This document shows, piece after piece, positions 26,205-34,917 of a DNA stretch of 64,000 bases. Location of the stretch: positions 496,001-560,000 of the forward strand of contig NZ_PYFW01000004.1 in the NCBI RefSeq assembly GCF_003020125.1. Reading direction: 5' to 3'. Position 1 is the first letter of the stretch. Each line of letters begins with the position of its first letter. The notes below the pieces were generated by a model that did no database searches, was not told where the DNA came from, and saw nothing but the letters and a program-made list of their open reading frames with translations. Origin of the DNA: Bradyrhizobium sp. MOS003. GTDB taxonomy: Bacteria > Pseudomonadota > Alphaproteobacteria > Rhizobiales > Xanthobacteraceae. A program made the position numbers and the translations under genes.

Positions 26205-27563
26205 ATGTTCGACAAGATCCTCATAGCCAATCGCGGCGAGATCGCCCTTCGCATCCTCAGGGCCTGCAAGGAGCTCGGCATCGCGACCGTCGCCGTGCAC
26301 TCCACCGCCGACGCCGATGCCATGCATGTGCGCCTGTCGGACGAGAGCGTCTGCATCGGACCGCCGGCGTCCAAGGACAGCTATCTCAACGTGCCCGCGC
26401 TGCTCGCGGCCTGCGAGATCACGGGCGCCGATGCCGTGCATCCCGGTTACGGCTTCCTGTCCGAGAACGCCCGCTTTGCGGAGATCCTCGGCGAACACAA
26501 TCTGCATTTCATCGGTCCCAAGGCCGAGCACATCCGCCTGATGGGCGACAAGATCGAGGCGAAGAAGACCGCCAAGAAGCTCGGCATCCCCGTGGTGCCC
26601 GGCTCGGACGGTGCGGTCGGCCCCGATGACGACGCGATGGCGATCGCCAGGACAATCGGCTTCCCCGTGCTGGTGAAGGCGGCGGCAGGCGGCGGTGGCC
26701 GCGGCATGAAGGTGGCGCACAGCGAAGCCGACCTCCTGATGGCGCTGTCGACGGCTTCCAACGAGGCCAAATCCGCCTTCGGCGATGCCTCCGTCTATCT
26801 CGAAAAATATCTCCAGAAGCCGCGCCACATCGAGATCCAGATTCTCGGCGACGGTCGCGGCGGCGCGATCCATCTCGGCGAGCGCGACTGCTCGCTGCAA
26901 CGCCGTCACCAGAAGGTCTGGGAAGAGGGCCCCTCGCCCGTCCTTTCCGCCGCCGCGCGCGCCAAGATCGGCGAAACCTGCGCCAAGGCGATGCGCGACA
27001 TGAAATATCTCGGCGTCGGCACCATCGAATTCCTCTACGAGGACGGCGAGTTCTACTTCATCGAGATGAACACCCGCATCCAGGTCGAGCATCCCGTCAC
27101 CGAGAGCATCACCGACATCGACCTCGTGCTGGAGCAGATCCGCATCGCTGCCGGCGGCGATTTGCCGGCAAGGCAGGAGGAGATCCAGGTCATCGGCCAT
27201 GCGATCGAGTGCCGCATCAACGCCGAGAATCCCCAGACCTTCCGCCCCTCGCCCGGCCGCATATTGCAATACCATCCGCCCGGCGGCCTCGGGGTCCGCA
27301 TCGATTCCGCAGTCTACCAGGGCTACACGATCCCGCCCTATTACGATTCCCTGGTCGGCAAGCTGATCGTGCACGGCAAGACCCGCGCCGAATGCCTGAT
27401 GCGGTTGCGACGGGCCCTGGACGAGATGGTCGTCGAAGGCATCGAGACCACGCTGCCGCTGTTCCGCGCCCTTGTGCGGGAAGGCGACATCATCAACGGC
27501 GACTACCACATCCACTGGCTGGAACAGTACCTCGCAGGCAAGACGGAACCCGCGCCGCGATAA
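26205..27563 (+). CDS. accC: Biotin carboxylase subunit of acetyl-CoA carboxylase
   Basis: 452 residues, standard length. N-terminal FDKILIANRGEIALRILRAC, the ATP-grasp glycine loop KAAAGGGGRGMKVAH, QRRHQKVWEEGPSP, metal-binding FIEMNTRIQVEHPVTE and the C-terminal ECRINAENP motif are all present. It carboxylates biotin on AccB using ATP and bicarbonate. The gene follows accB after 80 bases occupied by a palindromic element; GAGG lies just before ATG 26205. Confidence 0.97.
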   Translation: MFDKILIANRGEIALRILRACKELGIATVAVHSTADADAMHVRLSDESVCIGPPASKDSYLNVPALLAACEITGADAVHPGYGFLSENARFAEILGEHNLHFIGPKAEHIRLMGDKIEAKKTAKKLGIPVVPGSDGAVGPDDDAMAIARTIGFPVLVKAAAGGGGRGMKVAHSEADLLMALSTASNEAKSAFGDASVYLEKYLQKPRHIEIQILGDGRGGAIHLGERDCSLQRRHQKVWEEGPSPVLSAAARAKIGETCAKAMRDMKYLGVGTIEFLYEDGEFYFIEMNTRIQVEHPVTESITDIDLVLEQIRIAAGGDLPARQEEIQVIGHAIECRINAENPQTFRPSPGRILQYHPPGGLGVRIDSAVYQGYTIPPYYDSLVGKLIVHGKTRAECLMRLRRALDEMVVEGIETTLPLFRALVREGDIINGDYHIHWLEQYLAGKTEPAPR

Positions 27564-27578
27564 ATCCCTCTGCGTCGT

Positions 27579-27603
27579 GGAACCCTTTGGCCCCCATCGC
27601 GTT
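27579..27603 (+). promoter_or_regulatory. EcfG-type general stress promoter for the signalling operon
   Basis: GGAAC at 27579-27583, exactly 16 bases, CGTT at 27600-27603. It lies 67 bases before the CHASE3 kinase start and just after accC. The opposite strand also reads GGAAC-N16-GGTT over the same span, an accident of the near-palindrome with no gene to drive. Confidence 0.75.
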
Positions 27604-27669
27604 CCCGCTTTTGGGGTTTGTTCCCAGGGGGCACTTTGATTTCGACCGAGCCTGACAAGGCGGCCCGTC

Positions 27670-29196
27670 GTGACGGTTGACGCACAACGACGGCGCACAT
27701 TTTGGCAGATCCTGCTGTTCTCAGCGGGGCTTTTGGTGCTGACAGGCATCAGCGTGGGTTCCGTTTACCTCGTCAACAAGGCGAGAGATGACAACAGATG
27801 GGTGGTTCACACCATCGAGGCGGAAAACCAGATCAATGCCCTGCTCTTGGAAATCCGGCGTGCGGAAAGTACCGCGCGCGGCTACGTCCTGACGCAAGAA
27901 GCGGTTTTCAGGACCGACCATGAGAGGGCGATCGCGGCGATCCTGCCGGCCCTCGACAGGCTCCGGCGCCTGACCGGCGACAACCCGGTGCAGCGTGAAA
28001 GCATCGAGAAACTCGGCGCGGCGATCGAGACCCGGCTCGGGCAGTTCGGGCAGGAAATGCGTTTCATCGGTCAGGGGCAGCCGGAGAAGGCCGCCGCAAT
28101 TGTCCGCGAGGTTGCCTCCACTGACGCGACAGCCACGATCGCCAAAATCGCCTCGGCGATGATCCAGGAAGAGGAACGGCTATTCCGGCAGCGTACGGAA
28201 AACGCCGACCGCAGCCAGACATTCGCGGCCTCGATGACCGGCATCGGCTCGGGTCTCGTCGTGATGCTGGCGCTGATCTCGATCTGGCTGGTGCGGCGCT
28301 CGGCCCGCGCCCGCGACGAGGCTGAAGCGCGGCTGCGCGATGCCAATTCCAATCTCGAATCCATCGTCGACGAGCGCACGGCCGATTTGCGCGAGGCCAA
28401 CGACGAGATCCAGCGCTTTGCCTATATCGTCAGCCACGATCTGCGCTCGCCGCTCGTCAACATCATGGGCTTTACCAGCGAGCTCGAAGAGCTCAGCGGC
28501 GATGTCTTCCGCCGCATCAGCAGCCTCGCCCACGTCCCTGCGGAGGGAGCCAGCCTTGCGCCGGCCGGACCGGGCGAGATCGCACTCGAGGGCGCCGACA
28601 AGCAGCTCTCGGACGATGTTTCCGAAGCGCTCAGGTTCATCAAGACGTCGATCGCCAAGATGGACCGGCTGATTTCGGCCATTCTCAACCTCACCCGCGA
28701 GGGCCGGCGCGAATTCCAGCCCGTGAAGATCGACACGCGCGAACTGATCGAGGCCATCGTTTCGACGCTGGCGCATCAGGCGGCCGAGGCCCAGGCCCAG
28801 GTCCACATCGAGCCCCTGCCCGACGTCGTGAGCGACCGCCTCGCACTCGAACAGATCTTCTCCAATCTGGTCGACAATGCGATCAAGTATCTGAAGCCCG
28901 GCGTGCCCGGCGAGATCAGAATTCGCGGGCGGACCAAGCTCGGCTACGCTATCTTCGAGATCAGCGACAACGGCCGCGGGATCGACCCGAAGGATCACCA
29001 GCGGATCTTCGACCTGTTCCGCCGGGCGGGAACTCAGGACAAGCCTGGGCAGGGCATCGGTCTTGCTCATGTGCGTGCACTTGTGCGTCGCCTTGGCGGC
29101 ACCATGTCGGTATCATCGGAACTGAACGCCGGCAGCACCTTCACCATCACGTTGCCGATTGCCTGGAATGTGAACAACCGGAACGCAGATCGATGA
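27670..29196 (+). CDS. Membrane sensor histidine kinase with CHASE3 domain
   Basis: 508 residues from GTG 27670. One N-terminal helix (about 12-34), a CHASE3 extracytoplasmic domain (about 40-180, with IRRAESTARGYVLTQE), a second helix (about 190-210), a short coiled coil, HisKA with YIVSHDLRSPLVN (phospho-His 256) and a HATPase with FSNLVDNAIKY, ISDNGRGID and GIGLAHVRALVRRLGG. It has no receiver of its own. The next gene overlaps by four bases (ATGA) and encodes a single-domain receiver, so the three genes form one operon behind an EcfG-type promoter. The ligand is unknown. Confidence 0.92.
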   Translation: MTVDAQRRRTFWQILLFSAGLLVLTGISVGSVYLVNKARDDNRWVVHTIEAENQINALLLEIRRAESTARGYVLTQEAVFRTDHERAIAAILPALDRLRRLTGDNPVQRESIEKLGAAIETRLGQFGQEMRFIGQGQPEKAAAIVREVASTDATATIAKIASAMIQEEERLFRQRTENADRSQTFAASMTGIGSGLVVMLALISIWLVRRSARARDEAEARLRDANSNLESIVDERTADLREANDEIQRFAYIVSHDLRSPLVNIMGFTSELEELSGDVFRRISSLAHVPAEGASLAPAGPGEIALEGADKQLSDDVSEALRFIKTSIAKMDRLISAILNLTREGRREFQPVKIDTRELIEAIVSTLAHQAAEAQAQVHIEPLPDVVSDRLALEQIFSNLVDNAIKYLKPGVPGEIRIRGRTKLGYAIFEISDNGRGIDPKDHQRIFDLFRRAGTQDKPGQGIGLAHVRALVRRLGGTMSVSSELNAGSTFTITLPIAWNVNNRNADR

Positions 29197-29633
29197 CCCA
29201 GCCTGTCACCATCATCATGATCGAGGACGACGAGGGCCACGCCCGCCTGATCGAGCGCAACATCCGCCGCTCGGGGGTCAACAACGAGATCGTCTCGTTC
29301 CCCAACGGCACGGACGCCATGCAGCATCTGTTCGGCGCCGACGGCAGCGGACTCGTGCAAAAGGGCAACGCGCTGCTCATCCTGCTCGACCTCAACCTGC
29401 CCGACATGAGCGGGATCGACATCCTGAAGCAGATCAAGGAAAACAAATATCTGAAGGCTTCGCCCGTGGTGGTGCTGACCACCACCGACGATTCCCAGGA
29501 AATCAAGCGTTGCTACGAGCTCGGCTGCAACGTCTACATCACCAAGCCCGTCAACTACGAGAATTTCGCCAATGCCATCCGGCAGCTTGGTCTGTTCTTC
29601 TCGGTCATCCAGGTCCCGCCCGCCGCCCCATGA
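29193..29633 (+). CDS. Single-domain response regulator (Rcp1/CheY-like)
   Basis: 146 residues, only a receiver: acidic pocket MIEDDEGHARLIERN, phospho-Asp 66 in LLDLNLPDMSG, Thr in VVVLTTTDDSQE and Lys in YITKPVNYENF. The layout (long loop between strands 2 and 3, IERNIRRSG) is that of phytochrome-associated regulators. Its start overlaps the kinase stop and its own stop overlaps the next start, both as ATGA, implying translational coupling. With no output domain it probably relays phosphate or binds a partner. Confidence 0.93.
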   Translation: MTQPVTIIMIEDDEGHARLIERNIRRSGVNNEIVSFPNGTDAMQHLFGADGSGLVQKGNALLILLDLNLPDMSGIDILKQIKENKYLKASPVVVLTTTDDSQEIKRCYELGCNVYITKPVNYENFANAIRQLGLFFSVIQVPPAAP

Positions 29634-30757
29634 ACCAGCGCTCGCCAACTTTGCTTTACATCGACGACGACAGTGCGCTTGCGCGCCTGGTCGATCGCGG
29701 CCTGACGCGGCGCGGCTACAGGGTCGTCCATGCCGCCAGCGGCGAGGAAGGCCTCGAGCGCATCCGCCGCGCCTGTGCCCAAAGCAACGTCAACGGCAGC
29801 ATCGACGGCGTCATCGACGTGGTGGCGCTCGACCAGTACATGCCCGGCCTCGACGGGCTGGAGACGCTGGAGCAGATCATGGCGATCCCGGGCTCGCCTC
29901 CGGTTGTGTTCGTCACGGCCTCGCAGGATTCCAGCATCGCGGTCACCGCGCTGAAGGCCGGCGCGGCCGACTATCTGGTCAAGGACGTCACCGGCGATTT
30001 CATCCCACTGCTCCACGTTGCCGCCGAAGGCGCGCTGCGCCAGGCCGAATTGCAGAGGGCGCGCGAGGAAGCCGAAGCCGAGATCCACGCCTCGCGCGAT
30101 CGCTACGCAGCTCTCGCCGCCGAGCGCGAAATGCTGCTGCGCGAAGTCAACCACCGCGTCGGCAACTCGCTCCAGATCATCGCTTCGCTGCTGCACCTGC
30201 AGGCAAGCTCCGCCGCCCAGGACGAGGTCAAGGCGGCCCTGACCAACGCGATGGGCCGCGTCGCCGCGGTCGCGCAGGTGCACCGCCGCCTCTACACCTC
30301 GCAGGATCTGAAGAGCGTGGTCCTGAACCAGTATCTGGACTCGCTGCTCGAGGATCTCCGCCGCTCGGCCGAAGGCAACCGGATGTCGCGCCTGACGCTG
30401 AAGGCCGAGCCGATCGAGATCGATCCGGACCGCGCGGTCGCGGTCGGCATCATCGTCAACGAGCTGGTGATGAACGCGGTGAAATACGCCTATCCCGACC
30501 GCGCCGGCCCGATTCATGTCGAGCTGCACGCGCAGGGCGAGGATGTCCTGCTGTCGATCACCGACAACGGCGTCGGCGACAACGTCAAGGCCGATCCGCG
30601 CTCCACCGGCATGGGCCAGCGCATCGTCGCAGCCATGGCCTCCAAACTCGACGCCATCGTCGAGCGCGATCCCGCCCATTCGGGAACCCGGATCGTGCTG
30701 AAGTTCGCGCGCATGCCTGCAGCCCCCGGCAGGCCCAGCACCGCCGCCGCGAGCTGA
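29630..30757 (+). CDS. Receiver-histidine kinase fusion (HisKA_2/HWE-like)
   Basis: 375 residues from ATG 29630. A receiver (1-130) has LLYIDDDSALARL and Asp68 in VVALDQYMPG. A short helix then leads to a HisKA_2-type dimerisation domain with LLREVNHRVGNSLQ (phospho-His about 175), and a HATPase with VNELVMNAVKYAYPDR and GVGDN...GMGQRIV. A kinase driven by its own receiver would act downstream of the preceding two genes. HisKA_2/HWE kinases with receivers are typical inputs to the PhyR-NepR-EcfG general stress cascade, so feedback within that pathway is possible (inference). Confidence 0.92.
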   Translation: MNQRSPTLLYIDDDSALARLVDRGLTRRGYRVVHAASGEEGLERIRRACAQSNVNGSIDGVIDVVALDQYMPGLDGLETLEQIMAIPGSPPVVFVTASQDSSIAVTALKAGAADYLVKDVTGDFIPLLHVAAEGALRQAELQRAREEAEAEIHASRDRYAALAAEREMLLREVNHRVGNSLQIIASLLHLQASSAAQDEVKAALTNAMGRVAAVAQVHRRLYTSQDLKSVVLNQYLDSLLEDLRRSAEGNRMSRLTLKAEPIEIDPDRAVAVGIIVNELVMNAVKYAYPDRAGPIHVELHAQGEDVLLSITDNGVGDNVKADPRSTGMGQRIVAAMASKLDAIVERDPAHSGTRIVLKFARMPAAPGRPSTAAAS

Positions 30758-30819
30758 TCTTCGCGCCCTGCCGCGCCCCCCATCGCATCCGCATCGCGAT
30801 CCTGCTATGATTGCGAACC

Positions 30820-31500
30820 ATGACTTCGCGCGACTCCGCTCCGTCTGAAATCACACCGGCCGTGCTGCTGCGCGCCTATGCCTGCGGCATCTTTCCGATG
30901 GCCGAAAGTGCCGAAGATCCGACCCTGTTCTGGGTCGAGCCCGAGCTGCGCGGCGTCATCCCCCTCGACGGATTCCGCGTCGCCTCGCGGCTCGCGCGCA
31001 CCGTGCGTTCGGATGTGTTTCGCGTCACCGTCAACACCGCGTTCAAGGCGACGATCGCCGGCTGCGCCGCGCCGCAGGCCGGACGCGAGGACACCTGGAT
31101 CAACAAGCGCATCCGTGACCTCTATGGCGGCCTGTACGAGCTCGGCCATTGCCACAGCGTCGAGGCCTGGCAGGGTGAGGACCTCGTCGGCGGTCTATAT
31201 GGCGTGAGCCTCGGACGGGCGTTCTTCGGCGAGAGCATGTTCCACACCGCGCGCGATGCCTCCAAGGTCGCGCTGGTGCATCTGGTCGCGCGGCTGATCC
31301 ATGGCGGCTTCGAGCTGCTCGACACCCAATATGTCACGGACCATCTGAAGAGCTTTGGCGCGGCCGAGATCTCGCGGCGGCGCTACACCGCCCTGCTCGA
31401 CAAGGCGCTCGCGGGCGAACCGGGCGATTTCCTGAAGCTCTCTGAGGGTGAGGCGATCCCGGGCGCGCGCGCACTCGAGATCATCGCCGCCAGGCAATGA
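30820..31500 (+). CDS. aat: Leucyl/phenylalanyl-tRNA--protein transferase
   Basis: 226 residues from ATG 30820; an in-frame TTG three codons earlier is less likely. Family motifs: LLRAYACGIFPMAES, FWVEPELRGVIPLDGFR, TWINKRIRDLYGGLYELGHCHSVE, and GESMFHTARDASKVAL. It adds Leu or Phe from charged tRNA to proteins with N-terminal Lys or Arg, marking them for ClpAP through the N-end rule. It stands as a single gene; the next gene is convergent and the gap is filled by a tandem repeat. Confidence 0.95.
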   Translation: MTSRDSAPSEITPAVLLRAYACGIFPMAESAEDPTLFWVEPELRGVIPLDGFRVASRLARTVRSDVFRVTVNTAFKATIAGCAAPQAGREDTWINKRIRDLYGGLYELGHCHSVEAWQGEDLVGGLYGVSLGRAFFGESMFHTARDASKVALVHLVARLIHGGFELLDTQYVTDHLKSFGAAEISRRRYTALLDKALAGEPGDFLKLSEGEAIPGARALEIIAARQ

Positions 31501-31510
31501 TCGATAGCCA

Positions 31511-31590
31511 GGCCTAGCGGCCAAACCCGGTGGGATTCGGCCTAACGGCCAAACCGCCGGGATTTGGCCTATCGGCCAAACCCGGGGATG
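31511..31590. repeat. Three-unit 27/28-base tandem repeat spanning the DUF2155 stop codon
   Basis: Units 31511-31538, 31539-31565 and 31566-31590, each starting GGCCTAnCGGCCAAACC. On the minus strand each reads GGTTTGGCCGnTAGGCC, that is, the last codons Gly-Phe-Gly-Arg plus a TAG stop, repeated. TTTGGCC-GATA-GGCCAAA is also a hairpin, so the array gives up to three successive stem-loops between convergent genes. Confidence 0.85.
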
Positions 31591-32588
31591 CCGAACAGAC
31601 CCGGTCGCTGCTCCGGCGGCGGGGGTGGAGGCGGAGGTGCCGGTTGCTGCTGCTGGATCGGCGGCAGAGGCTGCGGCGGACGCTGTTGCACCTGCTTCGG
31701 CGCGGCCTTCTTCTGCGCGGGCGGCGGAGGTGCAGGCTTGGTCGCAGGATCCGGCGCTGCCGTCGCAATGGTCTGCTGCGGCTCTTTGCAGTCGGTGAGC
31801 CAGATGTCGTAGATCGGGTGCTCGACGCCATGCAGGCCCGGGCTTGCCGCATACATCCAGCCGGAGAAGATCCGCTTCACCTCGCCCTGCAAGGTGATCT
31901 CGTCGACCTCGACGAAGGCGTCGGTGTTGGTGGCTTCCGTCGCCGGCCGCGTGTAGCAGGCGTCGGTCTTGACCCTGAGCGCGCCGAACTGGACGGTCTC
32001 GCCGATCTCCTCGTCGAAATTGATGATGCGCCCGGTGATCTTGTCGAGGCCCGAGAAGGTCGCCTTTTTGTTTACGATCTTCTGGGCGGGCGGCTCGGTG
32101 ACGACCTCGTCGCCCGGCTGCAGGCTTGCGGGGGTCTGCGGCACGGCACCACCCGGCCCGCCCTTCTGCGGCGGCTGGCGACCCGGCGCGCCCGGCGGCG
32201 CGACCGCGGTGGACGGCAGCTGGTTTGGCGGGGCGACGGTGGAGCCCGGTGGCGGCGCCAGCGGCTGGGTCTCGACCGGCCCCGGCATCACATTGCCCTG
32301 CCGTCCCTGAGGCGGAGGCATCGGGCGCGACGGCAGCACGCGGCCCTGTGGCGGCAGCTCCGGCACCTCTTCGTCGTCATCGGGGAACTGCTGCGGCTGG
32401 GGCTGGCCGCGCGGAATGTTGCCGGGCGGCCGCAGCGGCGGCGGATCGGAAAAGATCGTGCCGATCTGCGCCTGGGCCGGCGTCGCGGCCGTCAGTGCGG
32501 TGGCGGCCAAAAGCGCCGCAAGACCTGTCAGGGTAATGGTTCGAAACATCTCGCGCGGCTTCAACAGCGAATCGGGCTTGTTGGACAT
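31569..32588 (-). CDS. Exported DUF2155 protein with Pro-rich flanks
   Basis: 339 residues if started at ATG 32586-32588; an internal ATG at 32549 (MFRTITL) would leave a neater signal peptide and is equally possible. The N-terminal signal is followed by Pro/Gln-rich sequence. DUF2155 proper (about 155-265) contains ATFSGLDKITGRIINFD, FGALRVKTDACYTRP and EVKRIFSGWMYAASPGLHGVEHP, with conserved Cys residues. The C-terminus is a Pro/Gln/Lys tail ending GLFGIPGFGR, whose last codons lie in a tandem repeat. DUF2155 is widespread in alphaproteobacteria as a predicted periplasmic protein of unknown role. Confidence 0.88.
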   Translation of the reverse strand: MSNKPDSLLKPREMFRTITLTGLAALLAATALTAATPAQAQIGTIFSDPPPLRPPGNIPRGQPQPQQFPDDDEEVPELPPQGRVLPSRPMPPPQGRQGNVMPGPVETQPLAPPPGSTVAPPNQLPSTAVAPPGAPGRQPPQKGGPGGAVPQTPASLQPGDEVVTEPPAQKIVNKKATFSGLDKITGRIINFDEEIGETVQFGALRVKTDACYTRPATEATNTDAFVEVDEITLQGEVKRIFSGWMYAASPGLHGVEHPIYDIWLTDCKEPQQTIATAAPDPATKPAPPPPAQKKAAPKQVQQRPPQPLPPIQQQQPAPPPPPPPPEQRPGLFGIPGFGR

Positions 32589-32796
32589 TCTACAGGGGAT
32601 ACCGCCGCTCGCAGGCCCTCCGGTTAACACGGGGAATACGGCGGGGGAAGGGCGGCATCCCTGCCCTGTCCGCCGCCCGCTGGCCAGGGAGACTAACGGG
32701 TGGGATAGTCGAAAGGCCCCACCCAAGGGCGCGAGGCGGCATCGCCCCGAAAACGACCTCCAACGATCACCGGAAACCCCAGAGGTGCGCCCTTCC

Positions 32797-33744
32797 ATGC
32801 CCGTTGTGCTCGATCCCTATGCCGCCGCCGTCTACAAGGCTTTCCAGGAGGCTGGCCGCCCCGCCTACGAAGCCCTGACCGCGCCGGAAGCGCGCGCCTA
32901 TTATTCGCAGGCCCGCTTTGCCACCAATCCCGAGCCGCCCGAACTAGCCCGCGCTGCAGAGCTTTCGATCCCGGCGCCACACGGGGTGATCCCCGCCCGC
33001 CTCTACGAGCCCAAGAAGCCGCGCCGGCACGACGGACTGGCGCCGGCGCTGGTGTTCTTCCATGGCGGCGGCTGGGTGATCGGCGATCTCGACTCCCACG
33101 ACGTCGTCTGCCGCCAGCTGGCCGACGCCGGCGCGCTGATCGTGATCTCGGTCGACTACCGCCTCGCGCCCGAGCACAAGTTTCCCGCCGCAACCGATGA
33201 CGCCATCGCCGCGACCCAATGGATCGCGGCGAACGCACGCGAGCTCGGCATCGATGCCTCGCGCCTGTCGATCGGCGGCGACAGCGCCGGCGGAAACCTC
33301 ACCGCGGTCGTGGCGCTCGCCGCGCGTGATGCTGGCGGCCCCGCGCTCGCAGGCCAGGTGCTGATCTATCCGGCGACCGATTTCGCCATGACGCACGGCT
33401 CCCACAGCGAGCCCGAGACCAGCGTGCTGCTGACGCATTCGGTGATCCGCTGGTTTCGCGACCACTATCTCAACGGGGCTGCCGACATCCACGACTGGCG
33501 CGCTTCACCGGCGCGTGCGCAAAACCTGGCGGGCCTTCCGCCGGCCTATGTGCTGACCGCCGGCGCCGATCCGCTGCGCGACGAAGGCCACGAATATGCC
33601 GCGCGGCTCGAGCAGGCCGGCGTATCGGTCACGACCAAGCACTATCCCGGCCAATTCCATGGCTTCTTCACGATGGCCAATCTGTTGCCGCAGGCCAATG
33701 TCGCCGTCGGCGAGATCGGCGCATGGCTGAAGGGACTGGGATAG
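32797..33744 (+). CDS. Alpha/beta hydrolase, hormone-sensitive-lipase family esterase
   Basis: 315 residues from ATG 32797. Oxyanion-hole motif FFHGGGWVIGDLDSHD, nucleophile elbow IGGDSAGGNLTAV (Ser), acid in TAGADPLRDEGHEYA and His in YPGQFHGFFTMAN complete the HSL (bacterial family IV) catalytic triad. It hydrolyses short-chain esters, often of small aliphatic acids; no signal peptide is seen, so cytoplasmic. No neighbour gives substrate information; a palindromic repeat follows the gene. Confidence 0.93.
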   Translation: MPVVLDPYAAAVYKAFQEAGRPAYEALTAPEARAYYSQARFATNPEPPELARAAELSIPAPHGVIPARLYEPKKPRRHDGLAPALVFFHGGGWVIGDLDSHDVVCRQLADAGALIVISVDYRLAPEHKFPAATDDAIAATQWIAANARELGIDASRLSIGGDSAGGNLTAVVALAARDAGGPALAGQVLIYPATDFAMTHGSHSEPETSVLLTHSVIRWFRDHYLNGAADIHDWRASPARAQNLAGLPPAYVLTAGADPLRDEGHEYAARLEQAGVSVTTKHYPGQFHGFFTMANLLPQANVAVGEIGAWLKGLG

Positions 33745-33752
33745 CGAACTCC

Positions 33753-33843
33753 CGTAGCCCGCATGAGCGACAGCGACATGCGGGACCGCTCTCACCTCTC
33801 GCAAATATCTGTCCCGGATATCGCTGCGCTCATCCGGGCTGCG
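33753..33843. repeat. Palindromic intergenic repeat (GTAGCCCGCATGAGCG family)
   Basis: Left arm 33753-33785 (CGTAGCCCGCATGAGCGACA...) mirrors right arm 33811-33843 (...ATATCGCTGCGCTCATCCGGGCTGCG) around a 25-base centre. Sequences like this recur in Bradyrhizobium intergenic regions. No coding capacity. Confidence 0.8.
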
Positions 33844-33860
33844 GACCGACACTCATCGCA

Positions 33861-34874
33861 ATGCCGTCCACCCTCACAACCATCCTCGCCTTCCCGCTGC
33901 GCGTCCTGACATGGCTCGGCAGCCAGGGCACGCGCGGAGTCGCAGCTATCGTCTTCATCGCGGCCGCGGTGCCACCGCTCGGCGCGCTGCTGCGCCCCTA
34001 TCTCACCGAGGCCATCCTCTGCCTGCTCTGTATCTCCTTCATGCGGGTCGATCTGGCCGCCCTTTATAGCCATCTGCGCCGACCGGCGCTGGTTGCAACT
34101 GCCACGGCCTGGACCACGATCGGCGTGCCGTTGATCGTCGGGGTGATCGCCCACGCCACCGGGCTCACGGCGCGCGCGCCCGGGCTTTCGCTCGCGCTGA
34201 TGCTCCAGAGCATGGCTTCGCCGATGATGGCCTCTCCGGCACTGGCCGCGCTGATGGGTCTCGATGCCACGCTCGTGCTGATCACGCTGGTGACCTCGAC
34301 CGCGCTGGTGCCCTTTACGGCCTCCCTATTCGCCGGCCTCTTCCTCGGCGACATGCTCAGCGTCACGCCGTTGACGCTGGGCCTGAAACTGCTCGGCATC
34401 CTCGCGGCCTCGCTGCTTGCGGCGACCGCCATCCGATGGATCTTCGGCGCGGAGGCGATCCAGCGTCACAAGACGCCGATCGACGGCCTCAACATCATCA
34501 TCCTCTTCATGTTCGCTGCCGCGATCATGGGCGACGTCGTCAGCGACCTCCTCGCACAGCCGCTGTTCACCCTTGGCCTCGCGGCTCTCTCCTTCGCGAT
34601 CTATTTCATCCTGCTTGCGATCACCACGCTGCTGTTCCGCCGCATCGGCACCGAGCGCGCGCTGGCGCTCGGGCTGATGGTGTCACAGCGCAATCTCGGC
34701 CTGATGCTGGCGGCCACGGCCGGCGCGTTGCCGCCCACCACCTGGCTCTATTTCGCGATGACGCAGTTTCCGATTCACTTGTCGCCCTACATGCTGATGC
34801 CAATTGCGCGGCGGCTGACGGCGCGAGCGAGAATCTCCGACAAAGCGACCTCGGGCACGCTGAGTTCTGGTTAG
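33861..34874 (+). CDS. Bile acid:sodium symporter-like membrane protein
   Basis: 337 residues from ATG 33861, nine or ten hydrophobic helices beginning GVAAIVFIAAAVPPLGALL. Family-like features are an inverted-repeat arrangement, SMASPMMASPALAALMG mid-protein and MVSQRNLGLMLAATAGALPP near the end, which matches the BASS crossover helix. Transport of an organic anion with sodium is likely but the substrate is unknown. It follows the esterase gene after a palindromic repeat and may have its own promoter. Confidence 0.65.
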   Translation: MPSTLTTILAFPLRVLTWLGSQGTRGVAAIVFIAAAVPPLGALLRPYLTEAILCLLCISFMRVDLAALYSHLRRPALVATATAWTTIGVPLIVGVIAHATGLTARAPGLSLALMLQSMASPMMASPALAALMGLDATLVLITLVTSTALVPFTASLFAGLFLGDMLSVTPLTLGLKLLGILAASLLAATAIRWIFGAEAIQRHKTPIDGLNIIILFMFAAAIMGDVVSDLLAQPLFTLGLAALSFAIYFILLAITTLLFRRIGTERALALGLMVSQRNLGLMLAATAGALPPTTWLYFAMTQFPIHLSPYMLMPIARRLTARARISDKATSGTLSSG

Positions 34875-34917
34875 CATTGAGGACCTCGCTGACCGCGCTT
34901 CGCGAGACGGAGAAGGC

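Noticed and set aside
27581..27605. Leftward EcfG-like promoter on the minus strand
   Set aside because: It matches only because the rightward site is nearly palindromic; it would transcribe antisense to accC and its -10 has a mismatch.
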